Part shown: piece by piece, positions 25,117 through 34,735 of the stretch
How the letters are laid out: the number at the start of each line of letters is the position of its first letter
Position numbering within the stretch: position 1 is the stretch's first letter
NCBI GenBank assembly: GCA_020634035.1
Contig: JACKCM010000002.1
Span: forward strand, 248,001-312,000
DNA length: 64,000 nt
Reading direction: 5' to 3'
DNA from: Candidatus Obscuribacterales bacterium
Lineage (GTDB): Bacteria; Cyanobacteriota; Vampirovibrionia; Obscuribacterales; Obscuribacteraceae
Translations under genes and position numbers: made by a program
Notes under the pieces: model-generated
The model's database searches: none
What the model saw: the letters and a program-made list of their open reading frames with translations, nothing else
Told to the model about the DNA's origin: nothing

Positions 25117-27096
25117 CTAAGAGACCGGTTCGCTCTCCTGTTCCAGTACTTCGAGGTTCTTGAAGAAGTCCTCGACTGTATCTATGCCGTGAACGACACG
25201 CATCGGAGGCAGACAGCGCACCATACGCTTGCCGTAGAATTTCTCGGTCAGCCTCGGATCTAAAATCGTCACCATGCCGGTGTCTTCCTGGGTTCTGATC
25301 AGTCTTCCCACCCCTTGTTTAAGCCTGGTTATGGCATGGGGCAGTGCGAAATCCATGAACCAGTTTTTCTCTTGATCGGCTTGAATCCTTTCGCATCGAG
25401 CTTCATAAACCGGGTCGTCAGGGACCTGAAAAGGTATTCTGTCGATGATTACACAGCTTAGCTGCTCACCGTCTACTGATACACCTTCCCAGAAAGAAGC
25501 GGTGCCGAACAGTACCGCATTCGGTGTAGATTTGAACCATTCCACTAGTTTGCTGCGTGGTATGTCTCCCTGCTTTTTCGCTTCGTATGGTAGCTTATGC
25601 GATATCATATCGAAGATTTTATTGAGGGCATAGCGGCTGGTGAAAAGCACAAAGGCTCTGCCTTTACTGATTTCCAGCACCTCTTCGATGCGGTCGGCGA
25701 TGGCAAAGAGATAGTTCGGCGAATTGGGATTCGGCATTCCCTTCGGAAGATAGAGAACAGATTTCTCTTGAAAGTTGAATGGCGAGGGAAACTGGTCCTG
25801 CACGACCTTTCCTGCGACCCCGACGCTCGATTTGAAATAGCCGAAGGGATCTTCCGTGTCGGTTGCCAGAGTAGCCGACATGAAAATGGTTGATTCTAAG
25901 CCAGGCTTATTCAGAAGCGCATCGTGGATATGCTCCGATACATCCAGAGGCGCAGCCGTCACCTTTATCTTGGCGGCGCTGAAATCCTGCTTTTCTGCCC
26001 AGACCACCCAGTCCAGGCTTGGCTGGCAGATGAGCTCCAGGCAGTGTTTATAGCCATCTATGGTGGTCATCAGCGCTTTGGCTTTCAGCTTCATGCGATC
26101 TCTTGCCATATCGACATCGAGAATATCGTCGAACTCCTGGCGCTCGAGCCAATCGCGCAGGTCCTGCATCGAGTCTAATAAAGGCTTCGCCTCGACTATA
26201 GGCTCTCTTATGCGCAGTTTCTTGCCTTCGAACATGTTGGAGAGATGGTGAAAGAAGTCGTTGGCGTCTCTCTGGATATGGTCCACCAGGGTGATAGGTG
26301 CGCTCACCCGGCGCTGGGCGCGTCCAGCCAGCCGTTTTACCCCGTTGGTGCTTATGGAGGAGCTGAAGGTCTCGGTGGCGATGTCTCTCAAGTGATGTGC
26401 TTCATCCAGGATCAGGTGATCGTAGCGCGGCAGGATTTTGCCCAGAGAGGCCGCATCGGCTAGCAAGAGAGCATGATTGACCACGATGATATCGGCTTTT
26501 TCAGCCATTCTTCGGGTTTCGAAGTAGAAACAATCTTTGAAGTGCGGACAGCGGTTGCGAAGACAGTCATCGGAATTCGAGTTTATCTCTTGCCAGGTCT
26601 CGAAATGGGGCATGAACTCCAACTCCGAGATGTCTCCGAATTCGGTTTCCTCTACCCAGTCGATTATCTCCTGGTCGACATGCTCTTCTCTCATATGGTC
26701 TTGAAAGCGGCGCAGCCCTACATAGTTGCTGCGCCCTTTAAGCAGGGCGACGCTCAGTTTTTTGTCGATTACGTCCTGAATAAGAGGTATGTCTTTGTGG
26801 ATATATTGCTCTTGCAGAGATATGGTAGCGGTCGAGACCACGACACGCTTGCCGGAAAGTGCCGCCGGTACCAGAGCAGCAAGGCTTTTGCCGACCCCGG
26901 TGCCTGCTTCGAAAATACCGGTTTTGCCGGTTTTGAAACAGTATTGAATCGATTCTCCCATATGAATCTGGGAGTCCCGGCTTTCATACCGGGGCATTTT
27001 CTGTTTGATCTTATCGAAGACGCTGATTACGGTTTTCAATTCTTCGGCCGGTTTGTCGGCCTTGTCCGAAATCACATCCTCAGCCGGTTGTGTCAA
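25117..27096 (-). CDS. DinG/XPD-like superfamily 2 DNA helicase lacking one Fe-S cysteine
   Basis: Helicase motifs of the DinG/YoaA (XPD-like) family are present: Walker A GTGVGKS (residues 65-71), motif Ia STATISLQEQ, DEAH (231-234), VVNHALLL, and the C-terminal SFWEGVSVDGEQL and GVGRLIRTQED. The Fe-S region keeps three cysteines (C178, C183, C189), but the first, normally NY-[VIL]-C, is Gly at 127 (NYVGLRR, codon GGG). Family members normally need a 4Fe-4S cluster to unwind DNA, so either the cluster is altered or the enzyme differs. Length 659 is normal. It begins with TTG overlapping the stop of the upstream LysM gene by four bases (TTGA), so translation is probably coupled. Confidence 0.9.
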   Translation of the reverse strand: MTQPAEDVISDKADKPAEELKTVISVFDKIKQKMPRYESRDSQIHMGESIQYCFKTGKTGIFEAGTGVGKSLAALVPAALSGKRVVVSTATISLQEQYIHKDIPLIQDVIDKKLSVALLKGRSNYVGLRRFQDHMREEHVDQEIIDWVEETEFGDISELEFMPHFETWQEINSNSDDCLRNRCPHFKDCFYFETRRMAEKADIIVVNHALLLADAASLGKILPRYDHLILDEAHHLRDIATETFSSSISTNGVKRLAGRAQRRVSAPITLVDHIQRDANDFFHHLSNMFEGKKLRIREPIVEAKPLLDSMQDLRDWLERQEFDDILDVDMARDRMKLKAKALMTTIDGYKHCLELICQPSLDWVVWAEKQDFSAAKIKVTAAPLDVSEHIHDALLNKPGLESTIFMSATLATDTEDPFGYFKSSVGVAGKVVQDQFPSPFNFQEKSVLYLPKGMPNPNSPNYLFAIADRIEEVLEISKGRAFVLFTSRYALNKIFDMISHKLPYEAKKQGDIPRSKLVEWFKSTPNAVLFGTASFWEGVSVDGEQLSCVIIDRIPFQVPDDPVYEARCERIQADQEKNWFMDFALPHAITRLKQGVGRLIRTQEDTGMVTILDPRLTEKFYGKRMVRCLPPMRVVHGIDTVEDFFKNLEVLEQESEPVS

Positions 27097-27803
27097 TGCA
27101 CTTGTCCGGCTTCCGTACCGGCCAGTCTGCTGTTTTGCGGCTGATAGGTGGGCAGAGAGAGCTTCTGACCGAGGTTGAGGACATTGGCGTTCTTCAGGTT
27201 ATTCTGCTCGACGATGGTGTCTATCAAGCGGGGAGTAACCTTTCTATAGTTTTTCAGGGCGATGGAGACCAGAGTGTCGCCGGATTTAACTTCGTAGCTC
27301 TTACAAATTGGCTCTAGAGGAGCGGTAGGATCTACGTTTTTAGAAGTCATCGGCACGCTGGTGTCAGCGTTCTGGGTCTCGTTATTGGCAATGAGAATGG
27401 GCTTGTCCTGGGCAGACTCATTGAGAGCTACCTTCTGGCTGACAGCCGAATAACCCCATACCATCATTAGAGAGAGGATCGCTCCTCCAATGAAACCCAT
27501 CATTATGTAGAAGCTGGGAGTCTTCTTCACCTGGATCTGGGGCATGAATTCTTGATGGACGCCGGGCCAGAGAGCTTCGAGCTCGTCAGTTTTGGGAGCT
27601 TCGGGCTCAGAGGCCAGGAACTCTTGCACGGCCGGTCTGGGAGTCACCGTTGGATCAACGGTGGCTGCTCTGGGCGTAGCCTTGATGGAAGTTTTTTCTT
27701 CGGAAGCGACAGGACTTGGTTCTCTTTCGATTTCTGCTATTTGGATATCGCTCAGCGATTCCTCTAGATCGATAGATTTTTCTGTTGTTTCTACCATGGT
27801 CAC
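27093..27803 (-). CDS. Single-pass membrane LysM protein
   Basis: 236 residues. An acidic cytoplasmic N-terminus of about 90 residues is followed by one membrane helix (FYIMMGFIGGAILSLMMVWG), a linker, and a C-terminal LysM domain YEVKSGDTLVSIALKNY ... LNLGQKLSLP. The topology is N-in with LysM outside, suited to binding peptidoglycan. Its stop codon overlaps the helicase start, so the two form an operon; a functional reason is not obvious. An ATG and a good AAGAAAGGTGACC Shine-Dalgarno region lie just upstream. Confidence 0.85.
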   Translation of the reverse strand: MTMVETTEKSIDLEESLSDIQIAEIEREPSPVASEEKTSIKATPRAATVDPTVTPRPAVQEFLASEPEAPKTDELEALWPGVHQEFMPQIQVKKTPSFYIMMGFIGGAILSLMMVWGYSAVSQKVALNESAQDKPILIANNETQNADTSVPMTSKNVDPTAPLEPICKSYEVKSGDTLVSIALKNYRKVTPRLIDTIVEQNNLKNANVLNLGQKLSLPTYQPQNSRLAGTEAGQVH

Positions 27804-28368
27804 CTTTCTTGTATTAGCGCACTACCCTTGGTTTTTAATTCGATAGCTTTACCGCTAGCCCTTCTGCCTTAGAGATACAACTGTACCGGTATCTACCGGG
27901 CGGGTTTCGTCGGAGTCGTTTTGTTTGACGCCGTGCAGAATATTAGCGGACTTTTCCTTGGAAAGTCAAACCGCTTAGCATCCTGCTGAACCCCCGTCAA
28001 TTAAGGGTTTCGGGGTTTGGTTTAAGGCTTGCGATCGCGTAAAGACTGGTCCCATGAGGATTCTCGCCGAATCAGATTAAATAATTGACAACGCCGGGGC
28101 GCTTTACAATCGGGCTTATGCGGGATTATTTCATAATCGTAAGGAATCACACTTCGATCACTATTGACCGATTGTTCGATCATTCAGATAGCGATCCTCG
28201 GCCGAGCGATGGTGTGTTCGGTCCAGAGAATATATCGAACTGTTTTTGATCGAATATAAGGCTTCTTGTGACCGCTAGATTTGAGCGCGTTAATTTTTGT
28301 CGCCAAAATGCCAATTGTGAATTTGACGCATTTAATCTAGGGATATACAGGGATATATTAAGAGCTCT
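27804..28368. other. 565-bp intergenic region, no supported gene
   Basis: It separates two minus-strand genes. It contains a GCGATCGC octamer at 28031-28038, an ATTAT-ttc-ATAAT inverted repeat near 28126-28138, and a 44-codon ORF (ATG at 28118) without a ribosome-binding site. A TTGACA at 28085 has no properly spaced -10. I see no terminator or RNA gene that I would defend. Confidence 0.4.
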
Positions 28369-31170
28369 TCATTTATTGAGATTGAGCTTTCGGGCCAGAT
28401 TTCTGGAGTTTTTGTTCAATTCGAATACAACGCAGGAGCGCTCCGGCTTGAGAGTGTCCTTTATAAACTGATTCAAGTCTGCTTTTCCGCGCTGTAGAAC
28501 CGATCTAGCTATATCTATGGAACGATCCGCATTCAGCCGCTTCAAGACAGTATCGGCTATCGTGAAGATATCGCTCTCTCCCCGGATTACAGAACGGCGT
28601 ATCAAAAAGTCTTTGAGCTCTTTCAGCTCCATATCGTCTATTCCTTTATTCTCCAGGTCATAGACCGCTTTCTTGAAAGCGCTGAAAGTATCTTCGAGCA
28701 CATTTTTTCTACCGGTCATTTTTGACCACCACAGGCAGTGGTCTCCCAGCTTTTCGCTGTTGAGATCAAGATAAGGACCGAACCGGGATCTTGATAGTCT
28801 GGCATAGATAGGATGTTCGAAAAGGGCGCAGTTCGTGAGAGCCATGTCAGCAAAACCGCTGTCTCCTTCCTCTTCTATCAGTCGTCCAGCCACCAGCTCC
28901 GGTGGTCTTGAATCGGAGACTTCAGGCAGGATTATTTTGAGGATCTGGCGGGGATTCAGTTGCACCGGTGGTGATACCGGCTCTGAGCCGCCATCCGGTT
29001 TCCAGTCGGCGAATATAGGCTCTATCGTCGACGAAAGGGTATTGAGGTCCATATCTCCTACGGCGACGATGACTGTGGAGCCCGGCTTTAACCATTTCTT
29101 GCGGTAGTCGCTCACATCTTCAGGCGTGAGTTTGTCTATTCCCGAGACCAGACGATTGACCTGGACCGGTGCATAGGTCGAATTCTTATCGAGGAGATTG
29201 CGCATCAGATGATTTTTGAGTTTGTCTCTAGAGAGACTGTTTTCGATCATAACCGTACTGGTAGCGAGGGCACGAGCCCGCTCGAATTTAGCGTCGGAGA
29301 GATCCGGAAATCTCATATGATGAGAGAGAAGTTTCGTAAGTGTCCTTAAATTGTCCTTGAAGAAATTACAGTGAAATGTGGTGTATTCAGGGCCGCTGGT
29401 GAAGCTGAGCAAGTCCTCCTGGCTCAGTCCTTTATTAGACTGGAGGACTCTGGAGCGCTCTAGCGAAATGTTGACGGAATCACCATTCATAAGTGCTGTA
29501 TTCAGCTGACTTACCCCTCTTTTGGTCTGGGGCTCGTGCACCGCCCCTAACTGAATAGAGCCTGTCAGGCTGACTATCTGACTGCCTTTTACCGGGTAGA
29601 GCACCAGTTTGATACCGTTGGCAAGTTTCTTCTGTTGCGGTTTGATCGAGGGGAAGAGAATCGGTCCGACGTTGGCTTCCACCGGTCTTTTGTTCACTAA
29701 ATTGGTCGCTTCTTCGTGGGCGACTTCTTTTATGGATTTGGTTGCAGGAACGGAAGTACCGTTTCGCATGGTATGGAAGTGATCGCTATCTTCTGATTCG
29801 GACGAGCTTTCTTGGCTTTTTATCGCAGTCTTCACCTTGGTTTTATAAATTCCGACGGTGCGATTGCTCACCGTCAGATACTTCTTCGCTACTTTGATGA
29901 TGTCTTCTTCTTTGACTTTGTCCAGTATGGATTTCCATTCTGCAATCAGGTTGTGATTCTCCAGGGCTTCGAAATAGCCATGGTGATAAGCGGCATCATA
30001 GGGACCGCCCAGGTGTTTCAGGTAGCGTAAGTAAGCCCTTTGACGAGCCCGGTTCAGGCTAATGGAGTCGATGGAGACATCTTGAAGAGTCTGGATCAAG
30101 CTGTCGAGATCGGTCATCACTAATTTGGGATCGACGGATTGGTCCGAGGCGAATTGAAGACGGAAGAGACCGTGTTCTTTTCTAAGCTCCAGTTTGGCAC
30201 TGGCTGCTTTGCAGGTAGAGTCTGTGATAAAGCGGTTCTTTAATATGCCGTTTACTTTGTTGGCTAATAAAGACTCCAACACTACCAATGGTGCAATATC
30301 GGAGTTCGAAACCCCGGGCACTTTAAATGCCACAGCAATATAATTGGTGTCACCGGTGATGAATTTTGTGAAGCTCTTCTCTCTTTCTCCCGGCTGCCAG
30401 TTCGTCTGGGGTGGCTTGGGCTTCTGAAGAATTCTGGCTCCGGCAAAATTCTCTTGTATAGATTTGAGCACCGCCGCCGAGTCAAAATTGCCTGCAATTA
30501 CAAGGGTGACTGGAGCCTTCATGAAAGACGCCTGGTAGTACTCTTTCACCTTTTTGACATTGTTTATACGATGCTGATGCTCCGGATGTTTCCCTCTTCC
30601 GGAAGCCAGGCTGCGGATTTCGTTCTCCAGGCGTTCGTAATCGGTAGGCTCTAACAAAGCCGTATGCTTCTTGGTAGATTCGGAGAGTCCATCCAGCACT
30701 ACCTGAGTGTTATCCAGCTTGCTATTGAGGCGGGCTGCCTGGATTTTGAGGGCTTCCGGTAAGTTCTCTTTGACCGAATTGATGGCGAAAGCAGTAAAGT
30801 CTTCGCTGGCGAAACTGTCGAACTGGGCGGCACTTTTGAAGAGTTTAATCGCCGCTTTCTGATTGGCCATCATCGGATCCAGGCTCAGTACATGCTTGAG
30901 CGCATAGCAGGCTCCTTTGTAGCCCTCGGGCTCCGAATCGCTGCCCTGGTGGTACCAGAGCTGGCAGGAGGTCAGAGGAAAAGCCGGCTGATTAACAAGA
31001 ATCACCCGCAGTCCGTTCTGCAGCACAATCACCGTGCCGCCGCGGTTGATCACACTGGACTGAGTCTCTGCGGCAATCACAGCCGGGGCACTGGCTGAAA
31101 GCATCAAAAAGGCAAGGGCGAAGCAGGTTACAGTCCTGAAGACCGAAATCAGGGTCATCGCCTTCAACAT
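28369..31170 (-). CDS. Secreted M16 (insulinase-like) protein with degenerate active site
   Basis: A two-lobed M16 peptidase-like protein of about 930 residues. I chose the ATG at 31170: GAGAGAAGA precedes it and a signal peptide follows (LISVFRTVTCFALAFLMLSASAPAVIAA); an upstream ATG at 31257 would bury the signal. The fold shows as L-x-N-G-L-R-V-I-L, VTLVIAGNFD, and a second copy L-A-N-G-I-K-L-V-L ... STVIVAVGDMD. The HxxEH zinc motif is changed to YALKH after GYKGAC, so the first His and the Glu are lost, and the second lobe has none either. It is therefore probably a non-catalytic M16 homologue, a chaperone or binding partner, exported to the periplasm or beyond. Confidence 0.85.
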   Translation of the reverse strand: MLKAMTLISVFRTVTCFALAFLMLSASAPAVIAAETQSSVINRGGTVIVLQNGLRVILVNQPAFPLTSCQLWYHQGSDSEPEGYKGACYALKHVLSLDPMMANQKAAIKLFKSAAQFDSFASEDFTAFAINSVKENLPEALKIQAARLNSKLDNTQVVLDGLSESTKKHTALLEPTDYERLENEIRSLASGRGKHPEHQHRINNVKKVKEYYQASFMKAPVTLVIAGNFDSAAVLKSIQENFAGARILQKPKPPQTNWQPGEREKSFTKFITGDTNYIAVAFKVPGVSNSDIAPLVVLESLLANKVNGILKNRFITDSTCKAASAKLELRKEHGLFRLQFASDQSVDPKLVMTDLDSLIQTLQDVSIDSISLNRARQRAYLRYLKHLGGPYDAAYHHGYFEALENHNLIAEWKSILDKVKEEDIIKVAKKYLTVSNRTVGIYKTKVKTAIKSQESSSESEDSDHFHTMRNGTSVPATKSIKEVAHEEATNLVNKRPVEANVGPILFPSIKPQQKKLANGIKLVLYPVKGSQIVSLTGSIQLGAVHEPQTKRGVSQLNTALMNGDSVNISLERSRVLQSNKGLSQEDLLSFTSGPEYTTFHCNFFKDNLRTLTKLLSHHMRFPDLSDAKFERARALATSTVMIENSLSRDKLKNHLMRNLLDKNSTYAPVQVNRLVSGIDKLTPEDVSDYRKKWLKPGSTVIVAVGDMDLNTLSSTIEPIFADWKPDGGSEPVSPPVQLNPRQILKIILPEVSDSRPPELVAGRLIEEEGDSGFADMALTNCALFEHPIYARLSRSRFGPYLDLNSEKLGDHCLWWSKMTGRKNVLEDTFSAFKKAVYDLENKGIDDMELKELKDFLIRRSVIRGESDIFTIADTVLKRLNADRSIDIARSVLQRGKADLNQFIKDTLKPERSCVVFELNKNSRNLARKLNLNK

Positions 31171-31420
31171 AGTTCTTCTCTCGGTTTTTGGAATCTGGTA
31201 ATTCATTCGAGGCGGCTTTTGGGCAGGGACCTTTGTTAATCTGGTCAGCCCCAGCAAAATTATTTAAACCCAGATAATAAACCGCCGAAAAAGCTAGTGC
31301 GCTAATTTTGCGCTAATAAAGAATCAGACTTAACATTTGAGTTAATGAGATTCTTTTGCAAATACTTAGTATATAGTTATTGATAGAATTTAGCATATCG
31401 AAGCTGCGGAGCCGGTCCGA

Positions 31421-33490
31421 ATGGGTGTCACTATTCAAAAGAGTCTGGGTCAAAATCAAGAAATGAGTTCCGGCGGCGCTCCAGCATCTACTGAGAAAGC
31501 ATTTCGAAAAATAGCCCTGGTGGGCAATCCTAATGTGGGTAAGTCGGTGATCTTCAATGCGCTCACCGGACTGAGCGCCGACGTATCTAACTATCCTGGT
31601 ACGACTATCGATATCTCCACGGGCTTCCTCGGAGACGATCATCTTTGCGATACCCCGGGCGTTTATGGCGTATCGAGCATGAATGACGAAGAGAAAACCG
31701 CCAGGGATTTGATTCTTCAGACTGAACTGGTGGTCAACGTGGTTTCGGCCTTGAGTTTGGACCGGGACCTGTTTTTGACTCTACAGCTGATTGATATGCA
31801 CAAGCCTCTGATTCTGGTGATTAATCAGTGGGACGAAGCTCGGGTAAGGGGTATCGAGATTGACAAAGAGAAGCTCTCCGAGCTTTTGGATGTGCCGGTG
31901 CTCTCATGTGTGGCTGTGGAAGGTCACGGGCTCTCTGACATCGCGCCCAGTCTTGCCGCTGCTAAGCTTGGCCGAACCACAGAAGAGCTGGAGCACAAAC
32001 TGGCTCCGTTAATAGGCTCGGGGCTGGATAGGCAGATCGCCTTGCTTGCTCTCGAGGGCGATGACGTGACAAGAGATTCGCTTCTTTTTGAAGTCCAGCC
32101 CGAGCGTGCCCTTATATATGGTGCCAGGCGCAAGAGAGTGGATGCGATTTTCGATGCTTGTGTTACCGATACCTCTATGGGAGCCCGCTTTTCGACCAAG
32201 TTAGGGCGCTTTCTGCTTCATCCTTTCTATGGTGGATGCGTAGCAGCTTTCGTCTGCTACATGATCTTCTATCAAATGCTCGGTGTCTGGATCGCCGGCG
32301 ACCTTGTCGAGATCACCGAAAACCAGACCATGAAAGTCTACTATGAGCCCAATATTCGAAAGACCGCCGCTCTGGTCTTTCCCTGCGAAATTTCAAACGG
32401 TACGGTGGCGGTGCCTCTGCCCGAGGGGCGTCTCGGGGCGCTGGAGCCAGGTTCGAAGGATGCCTACGAGAAGCTTATCGCATCGACAAAGCCGCAGGAC
32501 TTACAATTTGATTTCTGGAAGTACAGGGACAATATCTTCAGTATTGCAGGCAATACTCTAGTGGGCGAATTCGGGGTGCTGACTCTTACCGTCACCTATT
32601 TGCTCGGGCTGCTGATGCCGCTTGTTATCGGCTTCTATCTTGGTCTCAGCTTGATGGAAGATTCGGGCTATCTGCCGCGACTGGCTGTGCTGGTCGATAG
32701 AATGATGAACAAGATAGGTTTGAATGGACGGGCGATAATCCCTTTGATACTCGGTCTTGGCTGTGTAACCATGGCTACGATCACCACCCGGTTGCTCACC
32801 AGTAAACGCGAGAAGCTCATCGCCACTGCCCTTCTGGGAGTCGCCATTCCATGCTCTGCTCAACTTGGTGTGGTCTCGGGCACCCTGGCTCGCACCGGGG
32901 GACTGCTCGCCTGGTGTGTATATGGTGGCGTTGTCTTCGGCATGCTGGGCTTGACCGGCTTTCTGCTCAATCGTATTTTGCCGGGCAAATCCGAGGCGCT
33001 GATGATAGACCTGCCGCCCATGCGGATGCCGCGTGCAGACAATGTTTTTAAGAAAACCTGGAAGAAATCCTGGAGCTTTCTCAAAGAGTCGACACCGATG
33101 TTTATATTAGCCGGGCTGGTGGTCTCAATCGCTCAGATGGTGGGCTTATTAGACTGGTTTATCGGTGTACTCAATCCTATAACAGTAAACTGGCTCAATC
33201 TGCCTTCGGATCCTAGAATTGCAACCACTTTTATTCTGGGTATTGTCCGGCGTGATTTCGCTTCTTTTGGATTGACTGAGGTGGCTATGACTTCGGTGCA
33301 GGCGGTAACCGCCATGATCGTGATTACACTTTTCGTTCCCTGTATCGCCACCGTCGGTGTGATGATCAAAGAGCGCGGGCTGAAGGTCGCCAGCACTATT
33401 TGGGTCGGTTCCTGGGTTTGTGCTTTTGTTATCGGTGGATTGCTCGCCCGGGTGCTGCCGTCGTTCTTTGCGCTGTTCGGTGTCCGGTAA
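31421..33490 (+). CDS. feoB: FeoB-type ferrous iron transporter
   Basis: An inner-membrane Fe(II) transporter with an N-terminal GTPase. G1 GNPNVGKS (residues 35-42), G2 region NYPGTT, G3 DTPG (77-80) and G4 NQWD (135-138) are clear. The membrane half contains the two gate regions, with GLSLMEDSGYLPRLAVLVDRMM and GVAIPCSAQLGV, and ends with several helices. 689 residues is normal. No FeoA or FeoC gene is adjacent, though a Fur-family gene lies 9 kb away. The ATG at 31421 follows a CGGAG; an internal ATG at 31463 is an alternative. I see no convincing Fur box in the 160 bp upstream. Confidence 0.95.
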   Translation: MGVTIQKSLGQNQEMSSGGAPASTEKAFRKIALVGNPNVGKSVIFNALTGLSADVSNYPGTTIDISTGFLGDDHLCDTPGVYGVSSMNDEEKTARDLILQTELVVNVVSALSLDRDLFLTLQLIDMHKPLILVINQWDEARVRGIEIDKEKLSELLDVPVLSCVAVEGHGLSDIAPSLAAAKLGRTTEELEHKLAPLIGSGLDRQIALLALEGDDVTRDSLLFEVQPERALIYGARRKRVDAIFDACVTDTSMGARFSTKLGRFLLHPFYGGCVAAFVCYMIFYQMLGVWIAGDLVEITENQTMKVYYEPNIRKTAALVFPCEISNGTVAVPLPEGRLGALEPGSKDAYEKLIASTKPQDLQFDFWKYRDNIFSIAGNTLVGEFGVLTLTVTYLLGLLMPLVIGFYLGLSLMEDSGYLPRLAVLVDRMMNKIGLNGRAIIPLILGLGCVTMATITTRLLTSKREKLIATALLGVAIPCSAQLGVVSGTLARTGGLLAWCVYGGVVFGMLGLTGFLLNRILPGKSEALMIDLPPMRMPRADNVFKKTWKKSWSFLKESTPMFILAGLVVSIAQMVGLLDWFIGVLNPITVNWLNLPSDPRIATTFILGIVRRDFASFGLTEVAMTSVQAVTAMIVITLFVPCIATVGVMIKERGLKVASTIWVGSWVCAFVIGGLLARVLPSFFALFGVR

Positions 33491-33599
33491 AGCTATCGAG
33501 GCTGATACTTAATTACATAGTGCATCGATCTGGTTAACAACCTGTGGATAGTTTTCGTCGATTTTGTATAATTAGTTTCCAGTAGAACCTTTGGGTTAT

Positions 33600-33676
33600 G
33601 GCAGGCGTAGCCAAGTGGTTAAGGCACCGGATTGTGGTTCCGGCATACGGGGGTTCAACTCCCCTCGCTTGCCCCA
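33600..33676 (+). tRNA. tRNA-His (GTG anticodon)
   Basis: A cloverleaf can be folded by eye. Acceptor GCAGGCG (33601-33607) pairs with CGCTTGC (33666-33672) with one G-T pair. The anticodon stem CCGGA/TCCGG closes loop TTGTGGT, giving GTG. The T-arm GGGGG-TTCAACT-CCCC is present. The extra G at 33600 opposite C73 is the His identity G-1, and CCA is encoded (33674-33676). Confidence 0.97.
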
Positions 33677-33809
33677 TTTACTATCAAAAGCAAGAACTGA
33701 TCAGCGTTTCACTTTCGAGTCGATCAAAAAGTGATAGGTTTGATGTCCCTTTGCGTATACTCTGGAGTACTTGAGGATAAGCCAGCCCCCGCACCACTCC
33801 CGAGATTGC

Positions 33810-34241
33810 TTATCGCTCGTTGATCAATAAGCCGTCAATAAAAGCATCGGTAGACACCAAAAATCGATTTGACAGATTCCTGATTTGCTGGATACTCAGC
33901 TCTCTTTTTCCATTCAAAAAATCTGAAACTCTGGATTGTCCGCCAAACTCATTGGCTAGATCTGCTTGTTTTAAATCATTGAGCTTCATCAAAGCCCTGA
34001 GAAAGTCCGGCGGGGAGAGTTTTTCGGGCTGTCCATATTTTCGATTCTCGTACTCATCGACTAAGCGGCCCAGAGCATCCAGATGTTGCTCGTCTTCAAT
34101 GGAAAGCGCATCAATTGATCTTTTATCTTCCAGTGCCAGGAGTTGCTTTGTGATTTCCTTCAGCTCATTGAGACTGCTTATCGGTGTTAGCACTCCAGGA
34201 AGTAATTTCTTGTTCGGTAATCTGCTTTTACCAACTGTCAT
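33810..34241 (-). CDS. higA: HigA-type antitoxin, XRE-family regulator
   Basis: 143 residues. The N-terminal helical part matches the HigA antitoxin type (ELKEITKQLLALE ... LDALGRLVDEYE), followed by a helix-turn-helix: LMKLNDLKQADLANEFGGQSRVSDFLNGKRELSIQQI. HigA neutralises the HigB mRNA interferase and represses its own operon. It overlaps the toxin gene by 14 bases and lies downstream of it, the order typical of higBA. The operator upstream of higB is listed separately. Confidence 0.92.
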   Translation of the reverse strand: MTVGKSRLPNKKLLPGVLTPISSLNELKEITKQLLALEDKRSIDALSIEDEQHLDALGRLVDEYENRKYGQPEKLSPPDFLRALMKLNDLKQADLANEFGGQSRVSDFLNGKRELSIQQIRNLSNRFLVSTDAFIDGLLINER

Positions 34242-34518
34242 ATTCCTTGTCGCCTCTTTGTAAAATTCGATCTATTGTCACTGTTCCGGATTGGAAATTG
34301 ACCTGAGCGATCATTCGATCATTTCGCTTCCCTCCGAGTCTGAAAACTGCTCTCTGCTTCTTCGGCACATACGAAGCCTTGCTAAACGTGTTTTTTATAT
34401 CTGTGGGTTTTTGCCAAACAGCTTCTCGTGTAACTGCTAACCAGTTATCAAAAGTGGGCTTCGTGTTTGGATGGGCTTTAACGAATTCATCGATTACGTG
34501 CCTTGCCCGAATATGCAT
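34228..34518 (-). CDS. higB: HigB-type mRNA interferase toxin
   Basis: A 96-residue RelE/ParE-fold toxin: MHIRARHVIDEFVKAHPNTK, FDNWLAVTREAVWQKPTDIKN, YVPKKQRAVFRLGGKRNDRM and the C-terminal VTIDRILQRGDKEYD. HigB cleaves mRNA on the ribosome, and the basic and Arg residues that the family uses are present. It is the first gene of the toxin-antitoxin operon, 28 bp from a perfect inverted repeat. Such modules are often horizontally acquired, and this one sits beside a tRNA gene, a common insertion neighbourhood. Confidence 0.92.
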   Translation of the reverse strand: MHIRARHVIDEFVKAHPNTKPTFDNWLAVTREAVWQKPTDIKNTFSKASYVPKKQRAVFRLGGKRNDRMIAQVNFQSGTVTIDRILQRGDKEYDSW

Positions 34519-34545
34519 AGCCCACCTTTTCAGACTTAATATTAT

Positions 34546-34562
34546 TATACCAAAATGGTATA
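34546..34562. promoter_or_regulatory. Operator of the higBA operon
   Basis: The perfect inverted repeat TATACCA-AAA-TGGTATA (7 bp arms, 3 bp spacer) lies 28 bp upstream of the higB start, where HigA antitoxins bind. The arm also contains -10-like TATACC/TATTAT sequence, so binding would block the promoter. Confidence 0.75.
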
Positions 34563-34735
34563 AAGATTCAATTGCGTTTGCAACTCGTTGATAGGTGTTT
34601 TTAGATTAGCGCTGAAGGCGCTGGTCATGATCGGTGTAAGCGTGTTCTAATTGAAATATCGGCAAAATTGAGCATAGGAGAACGGCAGAAGGTCTGAAGC
34701 TGCTGGTCCCGGTTCTTAACGGGCATATTAGATTC

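Noticed and set aside
28031..28038. GCGATCGC (HIP1) octamer as a cyanobacterial signature
   Set aside because: I noticed only this one and one at 36489-36496, about what chance gives in 64 kb.
28085..28252. TTGACA promoter and a 44-codon ORF
   Set aside because: The nearest -10 (TACAAT) is only 14 bases away, there is no ribosome-binding site, and the peptide has no recognisable features.
31258..31420. Fur box upstream of feoB
   Set aside because: AT-rich, but no palindrome matching a Fur box or the local 7-1-7 site.
33700..33740. TCACTTT...AAAGTGA inverted repeat after tRNA-His as a terminator
   Set aside because: Loop too long and no T-tract; stem is AT-rich.
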